From an uncultured Clostridium sp. (lineage in GTDB: Bacteria > Bacillota > Clostridia > TANB77 > CAG-508): a stretch of DNA of 12,183 bases. A model generated the notes under the pieces. That model ran no database searches. It had not been told where the DNA came from and worked only from the letters and a program-made list of their open reading frames with translations. This document shows positions 6,570-12,183 of this stretch, in pieces; positions within the stretch are counted from its first letter, which is position 1; the number at the start of each line of letters is the position of its first letter. The DNA lies in contig CATLUC010000041.1 in assembly GCA_950059165.1 (NCBI GenBank), positions 1-12,183 of the forward strand, given 5' to 3'. Position numbers and translations under genes: made by a program.

Positions 6570-6731
6570 ATGTTAAAAAGAAATTGGAAAAAAATAGGAA
6601 TGATAATTTTAATTATAGCTTGCATCTTCAATGTTATGGGAAAACTAATCAATAAAACATCATTAAATAAAGAAATGCTATATTCAGCACAATATATGCA
6701 AGAAGAACAAAACGAACAAAATCAAAAATAA
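6570..6731 (+). CDS. Small single-span membrane protein (53 residues), hypothetical
   Basis: I do not recognise this protein. It has a basic N terminus (MLKRNWKK), one hydrophobic helix at about residues 9-24 (IGMIILIIACIF), and a polar Glu/Gln/Asn-rich tail (MQEEQNEQNQK). By the positive-inside rule the N terminus would be cytoplasmic and the tail outside. A perfect consensus promoter sits about 30 nt upstream, which favours it being a genuine transcribed gene. Against it, there is no clear Shine-Dalgarno (the ATG follows TTTTGTTTTGAA) and the frame is short. It is followed after three bases by the -35 box of the rpmE promoter. It could be a lineage-specific membrane microprotein, or the transcript could be a leader for rpmE with a chance ORF. 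Moderate confidence only. Confidence 0.5.
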   Translation: MLKRNWKKIGMIILIIACIFNVMGKLINKTSLNKEMLYSAQYMQEEQNEQNQK

Positions 6732-6734
6732 TAC

Positions 6735-6763
6735 TTGAAAAAATGAAAAAAATATGTTATGAT
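6735..6763 (+). promoter_or_regulatory. Sigma-A promoter for rpmE
   Basis: TTGAAA (6735-6740) and TATGAT (6758-6763) are separated by 17 nt, with transcription expected near 6770, about 40 nt ahead of the rpmE ATG. Its -35 context, ACTTGAAAAAATG, resembles that of the miaB promoter (ACTTGAAAAATG). Confidence 0.75.
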
Positions 6764-6809
6764 AGAAAATAGTCATATTATTTTAAACTTAAGAAAGAGG
6801 TGAACTTAA

Positions 6810-7010
6810 ATGAAAGAAGGAATACATCCAAATTATAATCAAACAACAATAACTTGTGCTTGTGGTAACGTTATAGAGGTAGGTTCTACAAAAAAAGATT
6901 TAAAAGTAGACGTATGTTCTAAATGTCATCCATATTGGACAGGTAATTTAAGACAAGAAACAGTTGGTGGAAGAGCAGACAAATTCAAGAAAAAATATGG
7001 TCTAGCATAA
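6810..7010 (+). CDS. rpmE: Ribosomal protein bL31, zinc-binding form
   Basis: bL31 bridges the large and small ribosomal subunits near the central protuberance. The 66-residue protein matches the family length and carries the zinc ligands of the C+ form: CAC (C16, C18) and CSKC (C36, C39). The N terminus KEGIHPNY, the central CSKCHPYWTG and the C-terminal GGRADKFKKKYG are all diagnostic. The zinc-requiring form suggests that this copy is used under zinc-replete conditions; a second, zinc-free paralogue elsewhere is possible but cannot be seen here. The start is supported by AGAGGTGA about seven bases upstream. It has its own promoter (6735-6763) and terminator (7019-7055), so it is probably monocistronic, with possible readthrough from the promoter at 6505. 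Confidence 0.97.
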   Translation: MKEGIHPNYNQTTITCACGNVIEVGSTKKDLKVDVCSKCHPYWTGNLRQETVGGRADKFKKKYGLA

Positions 7011-7018
7011 TAAATTGG

Positions 7019-7055
7019 AAAAATGAGCTAAAAACAAAATTAGCTCATTTTTTTG
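7019..7055 (+). terminator. Terminator after rpmE
   Basis: AAAAATGAGCTA (7019-7030) pairs perfectly with TAGCTCATTTTT (7041-7052), continuing into a run of seven T (7048-7054). It is a strong intrinsic terminator that starts eight bases after the rpmE stop. Confidence 0.9.
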
Positions 7056-7066
7056 TGCAAAAACAC

Positions 7067-7095
7067 TTGAAAAATGCCATGTTTTGTAATAAAAT
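7067..7095 (+). promoter_or_regulatory. Sigma-A promoter for the miaB-mutS unit
   Basis: TTGAAA (7067-7072) and TAAAAT (7090-7095) have a 17-nt spacer and lie just after the rpmE terminator. No other promoter or terminator is evident before the end of mutS, so miaB, the unknown gene and mutS probably share this transcript. Confidence 0.7.
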
Positions 7096-7130
7096 AAGAC
7101 AAGATTAAAAAGGGAGAAGCAAAAAGCATA

Positions 7131-8538
7131 ATGGAAAAAATAGAAATACAAAATCAATACATAAAAAACATCAAAGAATTAAATAAAAATAAAAGCTTAA
7201 AATACACAATACTAACATTTGGCTGCCAATTAAACGAAAACGACTCAGAAAAATTATGTGGTATGTTAGAAGAAATGGGATACCAAAAAACTCAAAATAA
7301 AAAAGAAGCAGACATTGCCGTATTTAATACCTGTTGTGTAAGAGAAAATGCAGAAGATAGGCTTTTTGGAAAACTAGGAGAACTAAAAAAGCTAAAAGAA
7401 GAAAAAGGCATAATAATAGCAATTGGTGGATGTATGATGCAAGAAAAGCACATTACAGACAAAATAAAAGAAAGCTATCCATTTGTTGATATTTTATTTG
7501 GAACACACACATTGCATAAATTTTCAGAAGATTTATACAAGTCTTTAAAAGAAAAGAAAAAAATAGAAGACATTATAGATATTGATGGAGAAATTCATGA
7601 AGGATTACCAATAAAAAGGGAAAGCAATATAAAAGCATCTGTTACCATTATGAATGGCTGTAACAATTTTTGTAGTTACTGTATAGTACCATATGTAAGA
7701 GGAAGAGAAAGAAGCAGAAAACCAAAAGACATAATAGATGAAGTAGAGCAATTAGCAAAACAAGGGTACAAAGAAATAACATTACTTCGGACAAAATGTA
7801 AATTCATATTTAAGAGTAGAACGAGAAAAAGGGATTGAATTTGAAAAATTTAAAGGTATCAATTCTTTTGCAACACTACTAAAAGAAGTTAATAAAATAG
7901 ATGGAATTCAAAGAATTCGTTTTGTATCTCCACATCCAAAAGACTTTACAGATGATGTAATAGAGGCAATTGCAACATGTGACAAAGTATGTAAATTAGT
8001 ACATTTGCCACTTCAATCTGGAAATACAAAAGTATTAAAAGAAATGAACCGAAAATACACAAAAGAACAGTATTTAGAGTTAGTAGAAAAAATGAAAGAA
8101 AAAATACCAAATTTAAGTTTATCAACAGACATTATTGTAGGCTTTCCTGGTGAAACAGACGAAGAGTTTGAAGATACTTTAGACGTAGTAAGAAAAGTCA
8201 AATTTGAGCAAGTTTATATGTTTATATATTCTAGAAGAGTAGGAACACCAGGAGATAAAATGGAAAACCAAATCCCAGAAGATGTAAAACATAAAAGATT
8301 TGATAGATTAAAAGCTTTAGTAGAAAGTCAAATGGAAGAAATAAATAAAAAATATATAGGAACTGTGCAAAGAGTTTTAATTGAGGGAGAAAGCAAAAAT
8401 AATAAAAATTTATTAACAGGCAGGACTGATAGCAATAAAGTAGTTATATTAGATGCTCCAAAAGAACTAATTGGAACAATGCAAGATATAAAAATTGTTT
8501 CAGAACATATGTGGTATTTGAAAGGAGAAATGTTATAG
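7131..8538 (+). CDS. miaB: tRNA-2-methylthio-N6-isopentenyladenosine synthase MiaB, split by a +1 frameshift
   Basis: MiaB is a radical-SAM methylthiotransferase that converts i6A37 to ms2i6A37 in tRNAs reading UNN codons. The joined product is 468 residues, a normal family length. The N-terminal domain has the three cluster cysteines (GCQLN C32, NTCCVRENA C68, GGCMMQ C101), and the radical-SAM CxxxCxxC is at C177, C181 and C184. The first frame runs to GYKEITLL (L219), then hits CGG at 7788 and drifts to a stop at 7838. The +1 frame resumes at once with GQNVNSY and continues through LVHLPLQSG, IVGFPGETDEEF and a C-terminal TRAM domain to 8538. Deleting C7788 rejoins the conserved LLGQN exactly, so the break is pinned to one base. 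GGGAG lies 14 nt from the ATG, a long spacing. It may be programmed, broken or mis-sequenced; elsewhere both parts look well preserved. Confidence 0.93.
7788..7790 (+). other. +1 frameshift codon CGG in miaB
   Basis: The upstream frame reads TTA-CTT-CGG-ACA; the family consensus needs TTA-CTT-GGA-CAA (Leu-Leu-Gly-Gln). The shift is therefore +1 at CTT-C-GGA. CTT can slip to TTC with a Leu tRNA of anticodon GAG, comparable in type to the CUU-U slip in prfB, but no ribosome-binding-like stimulator sits immediately upstream. CGG occurs in frame at only one other place in the window. Confidence 0.6.
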
Positions 8539-9480
8539 ATGGAAAATAACTATTTAGAAGAAATATTCACAAAACTAGAAAATGAAACAACTACCATATC
8601 AGAAGAAGCCAAAAAATTAAATATTGATAGAAAAACATTAAGAGAAAGATTAAAAAAACATAATAAAATTAGATATGAAAAATTTGAAGAAGAACGAAAT
8701 AGAAAAAAACAAAATAAATCTAAAAACAGAGTGAATAAAAAAATAGAGGCAGAAAAAAATGAAATTTATCAAAAAAATATAAGATTATTAGAAGAACTTG
8801 GAATTACTGAAAGTTTAAGAGAAAAACTTTACAAGGTGCTTTCTGAAAATAGAAATACTAAAATGTCAAAAGATACATATGTAGACAAACTTCTGCAGTT
8901 ATTTTTGCTCTTTACTTTAGAAAGAAATAAAGGATTTGATGAACAAGATATAGGGTATATAACAAGAGAAGATGTTATAGGTATGATTTTATTAGAACCT
9001 AAAGTCATGACAAATGATGTGAAACGAAAAATGAGGGCAAGACTTGAATATATAGATAAATTACCTTGGGCAACAAGACAAAAAACAAATCAGATTATTA
9101 TACAAGCACCAGCTATATTTGATTCATCTCATGAAAGATTTGACAAGCAAATGATTATATTAAGTAATTTTTGGATTTTGAAAAATGCTTCTTATGTACA
9201 AGAAGCAAGTCAATATGTATTAGAAAATAAAGCAAACCATCAATTAAAAACATCGCCTGAAAAAATGTATCAAAGATTAAGAAATTTTCAAACTGAGAAA
9301 AACTCTAATATTTTTACCATAGAAGAATATGAAAAAGCTATTCGTGATAAAAGCATGGATAGTTACAATGCAGAAAAATATGTATTACCAGAATATAATA
9401 AAAATGAAGTAGAAAAATTTAAAAGAGAAGTCAAAAATAAAATTAATAATAATCAAAATAGAGAAAAAGGAGAAATTTAA
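8539..9480 (+). CDS. Unrecognised protein with N-terminal helix-turn-helix and helical-repeat-like core
   Basis: I cannot assign this 313-residue protein to a named family. Residues 17-41 (TTTISEEAKKLNIDRKTLRE and following) look like a helix-turn-helix, suggesting DNA binding. Residues 42-80 are a very basic, probably coiled segment. Residues of about 143-253 contain two or three similar helical units (VIGMILLEPKVMTNDVKRKM; NQIIIQAPAIFDSSHERFDK; a third around 222-250) whose Pro-x-x-hydrophobic spacing recalls mTERF-like repeats; this is pattern resemblance only. The C-terminal 50 residues are charged. No catalytic motif, signal peptide or membrane span is seen. The ATG directly follows the miaB stop with GGAG 11 nt upstream, and mutS begins two bases after its stop, so it is translated within the miaB-mutS unit. 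It could be a lineage-specific regulator or nucleic-acid-binding factor. Confidence 0.8.
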   Translation: MENNYLEEIFTKLENETTTISEEAKKLNIDRKTLRERLKKHNKIRYEKFEEERNRKKQNKSKNRVNKKIEAEKNEIYQKNIRLLEELGITESLREKLYKVLSENRNTKMSKDTYVDKLLQLFLLFTLERNKGFDEQDIGYITREDVIGMILLEPKVMTNDVKRKMRARLEYIDKLPWATRQKTNQIIIQAPAIFDSSHERFDKQMIILSNFWILKNASYVQEASQYVLENKANHQLKTSPEKMYQRLRNFQTEKNSNIFTIEEYEKAIRDKSMDSYNAEKYVLPEYNKNEVEKFKREVKNKINNNQNREKGEI

Positions 9481-9482
9481 AC

Positions 9483-12090
9483 ATGGCAGAATATTCACCA
9501 ATGATGCAAAGATACCTTGAAACCAAAGAAGAATACAAAGACTGTATATTATTTTACAGACTAGGAGACTTCTATGAGATGTTTTTTGATGATGCTATTT
9601 TGGTTGCAAGAGAGCTAGAAATAACACAAACAGGAAAAGACTGTGGGCAGGAAGAAAGAGCACCTATGGCAGGAGTTCCACATCATGCAGCAGATATGTA
9701 TATTGCAAAACTTGTAAATAAAGGCTATAAAGTAGCAATATGTGAGCAATTAGAAGACCCAAAAAACACAAAAGGAATTGTAAAAAGAGGAGTTATAAAA
9801 GTTGTAACACCAGGGACTGTAGTAGATAGCAATATGTTAGAAGAAAGAAAAAACAATTACATCATGTAAAACAGGAATATACTATGGAATTAGTGTATGT
9901 GACATATCAACAGGAGAATTTTATTCGGCACAAATTAAGGACAATAACAATTTTGCCATGCTATTAGATGAAATAGCAAGATACACACCATCAGAAGTTG
10001 TTGTTAATTCTATGATGTCAGACTGCCAAGAAGAAATTGATAAAATAAAAGAAAGGTTTGAGGACTTATATATAACAAAACTTGATGACAACCATTTTAA
10101 GAATGAAACAGAAAATTTAGTATCAAGATTTAGCATATTAGATAATAATTCAAAGCCAATTGACAATTTAGAAGAAAAGCAATTAGCAATTAATTCTATA
10201 AATGCATTGGTACAATATATAGAAGAAACGCAAAAAACAACATTAGACCATATCAACAAAATTGTAATTTATCAAATATCTAGGTATATGGCATTAGACA
10301 TAAATGCAAGAAGAAACTTAGAAATAACAGAAAAATTAAGAGATAAATCAAAAAAAGGAACACTATTATGGGTACTTGATAAGACATCAACATCTATGGG
10401 GGGAAGATGTCTTAGAAGATGGCTAAATGACCCATTAGTAGATGTTGTAGAGATTAACAAAAGACTAGATGCAGTAAAAGAACTAAAAGATGATGTTATT
10501 TTAAGAGGAGATATAGTTGATAATTTAAAAAAGGTTTATGATATTGAACGTTTAGCAGGAAAAATGGCTTATGGAAATGCAAATGCAAGAGATATGGTAA
10601 CTTTAAAGAATTCATTATTAAAATTACCTGAAGTAAAAAGAGTTCTTACAAACACAAAATCTAGTTTGTTACAAGAATTGTCAAATAATTTAGATGAATT
10701 GCAAGATATTTACCAATTGATTGATGGAGCAATTATAGATGACCCACCAATGACAATAAAAGATGGTGGAATTATAAAACTTGGATATGACGAGGAAATA
10801 GATACATTAAAAACTGCTCAAACAGAAGGAAAAAATTGGCTTGTTCAATTAGAATTAGAAGAAAGAGAAAAAACAGGAATCAAAAATCTAAAAATAGGTT
10901 TTAACAAAGTGTTTGGCTATTTTATAGAAGTAACAAAATCTTATTTAAGCCAAGTGCCAGAAAGATTTGTAAGGAAACAAACTTTAGCAAATGCTGAAAG
11001 ATATATAACTGAGGAATTGAAAAATTTAGAAAATCAAATATTAGGGGCAGAAGAAAAAGTTGTAGGCTTAGAATATGATGCTTTTGTAAAAATTAGAGAT
11101 GAAATTTCTAGTAATATAAAAAGACTTCAAAAAACAAGTGAAGTAATATCAAATTTAGATGTTTTAACATCATTTGCAGAAGTTGCAGAAGATATGAATT
11201 ATTGTATGCCTGAAGTAAATTCATCTGGAACAATCAACATAAAAAATGGTAGACATCCTGTAATTGAAAAAATATTAGGACCAGGAACATTTGTAGAAAA
11301 TGATACATATTTAGACAAACAAGATAATCGTGTGTCAATTATAACAGGACCTAATATGGCAGGAAAATCAACATATATGAGGCAAGTTGCCTTAATAACT
11401 TTAATGGCTCAAGTTGGAAGTTTTGTACCAGCTGCAACAGCTCAAATTGGCGTTGTTGATAAGATATTTACAAGAGTTGGAGCTTCAGATGATTTAAGTA
11501 TGGGACAAAGTACTTTCATGGTAGAAATGATGGAAGTGGCAACTATTTTGAAAGAAGCAACAAGCAATAGTTTAGTAATTTTAGATGAAATAGGAAGAGG
11601 GACATCAACATATGATGGTTTATCAATAGCTTGGGCAGTGGCAGAATTTATAGCAGATAAAGAAAAATGTGGTGCAAAAACTCTATTTGCAACACATTAT
11701 CATGAGTTGACTGAATTAGAGGACAAGCTAGATGGTATTAAAAATTATTCTATTGCAGTAAAGGAAAAGGGTGAAGATATTATTTTCTTAAGGAAAATTG
11801 TAAGAGGTGGAACAGATGAAAGTTATGGTATTCACGTTGCTCGTCTTGCAGGTGTTCCAAAAATCGTTACTCAAAAAGCAGATGAAATCTTGCGTTCACT
11901 AGAAAGAAAAAATATTTTAACAGGTAAAAAACAGGAAAAGCAAGATAAAAAACAAGTTGATGGTCAATTTGATTTATATAATTATAAATTGGCTGAAATT
12001 GCTCATGAGGTTGATAAAATTAACTTAAATGAGCTAACACCAATTGATGCACTTAATATATTGGTTAGAATTAAAGAAAAAATGAAATAA
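9483..12090 (+). CDS. mutS: DNA mismatch repair protein MutS, interrupted in frame after residue 128
   Basis: MutS recognises base mismatches and small loops and, through ATP-dependent clamp formation, recruits MutL. The joined product is about 868 residues, normal for MutS1. Domain I includes the mismatch-probing GDFYEMF (F30, E32) and GVPHHAADMYIAKL. The first frame ends NNYIM-TAA (stop 9867-9869), and the connector domain resumes in the +1 frame with KTGIYYGISVCDISTGEFYS. The lever and clamp regions follow, then the ATPase: Walker A GPNMAGKST (from about 622), Walker B LVILDEIGRGTSTYDG (D701, E702) and THYHEL (737-742), ending with NLNELTPIDALNIL. AAGGAG ten bases upstream supports the start. 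If unrepaired, this gives a 128-residue fragment with no ATPase. No good restart site precedes the ATG at 9958, which has no Shine-Dalgarno. All downstream motifs are intact, so any inactivation is recent. Confidence 0.93.
9864..9870 (+). other. Frame break in mutS (ATG-TAA-A)
   Basis: The upstream frame reads AAC-AAT-TAC-ATC-ATG-TAA; the downstream MutS frame begins with AAA at 9868. The net shift is +1, equal to one extra base or to 2, 5 or 8 missing bases. The loop between NNY and the following GIS is 8 residues when one base is skipped, against 11 in the Bacillus and E. coli proteins as I recall them. That favours a small deletion of about 8 nt over a single insertion. Confidence 0.55.
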
Positions 12091-12112
12091 TTTGAAAAAT
12101 AATTATCATTTG

Positions 12113-12183
12113 GCGTTGTTGTTCATCGTTTGAAATCAAATCAACGTGCAAAAGCACGCCTCATTGATTTCAAACTTGAACGC
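12113..12183 (+). repeat. Imperfect palindromic element downstream of mutS, continuing past the window
   Basis: Nested arms are visible: GTTCA (12121-12125) with TGAAC (12177-12181), GTTTGAAATCAA (12128-12139) with TTGATTTCAAAC (12164-12175), and CGTGC (12145-12149) with GCACG (12154-12158) around an AAAA loop. The left GGCGTT (12112-12117) would pair with AACGCC if the element continues beyond the last base. It is visibly richer in G+C than its surroundings. It may be a dispersed intergenic palindromic repeat or a structured transcript end; there is no U-tract within view. Confidence 0.6.

Noticed and set aside
9958..12090. A separate MutS2- or MutS-like gene starting at 9958
   Set aside because: The frame is open upstream from 9841 and continues the MutS connector domain directly from domain I; there is no ribosome site at 9958, so this is the rest of one mutS gene.

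Overview
The window is A+T-rich (about 30% G+C by eye) and compact, with strong Shine-Dalgarno sites and U-tract hairpin terminators. Arginine is mostly AGA. The gene content (recA-recX-scpA, a DUF2953/GerW pair, a DacF-type carboxypeptidase, a VanW-domain protein, zinc-type bL31, miaB, mutS) points to a low-GC Firmicute of the Clostridia type, possibly an uncultured gut lineage. I cannot place it more precisely from sequence alone.

Layout. 1-700: the 3' part of recA and a terminator. 712-3347: a second hairpin, then a clear sigma-A promoter (755-783) driving recX-scpA, followed by a DUF2953 membrane protein and GerW/YtfJ that overlap by 47 nt; a terminator ends the run. scpB, often found beside scpA, is not here. 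3433-4409: a HAD-IIB (Cof-type) phosphatase with its own promoter and terminator. 4447-5667: a secreted D-Ala-D-Ala carboxypeptidase. 5704-6473: on the minus strand, a VanW-domain protein that appears only when two frames are joined. 6505-7055: a consensus promoter and a 53-residue membrane micro-ORF, then rpmE with its own promoter and terminator. 7067-12090: miaB, an unrecognised HTH/helical protein, and mutS, apparently one transcription unit. 12113-12183: a G+C-richer palindromic repeat running off the window end.

The genes cover recombination and repair (recA, recX, mutS), chromosome condensation (scpA), translation and tRNA modification (rpmE, miaB), and envelope or spore biology (gerW, dacF, vanW-like).

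The most interesting signal is that three genes are broken by a shift to the +1 frame. In miaB the shift falls exactly on a CGG codon (CTT-CGG-A, where skipping the C restores the family's Leu-Gly-Gln-Asn). In the vanW-like gene it falls in a short interval that contains AAA-CGG-A. I found no other in-frame CGG in about 3,700 codons of this window, although CGT, CGA and CGC are all used. This suggests that CGG may be unreadable or very slow in this organism and may serve as a +1 frameshift signal. The mutS break is different: it sits at ATG-TAA-A and may be a true deletion. The competing explanations are assembly error and a mutator strain accumulating indels.
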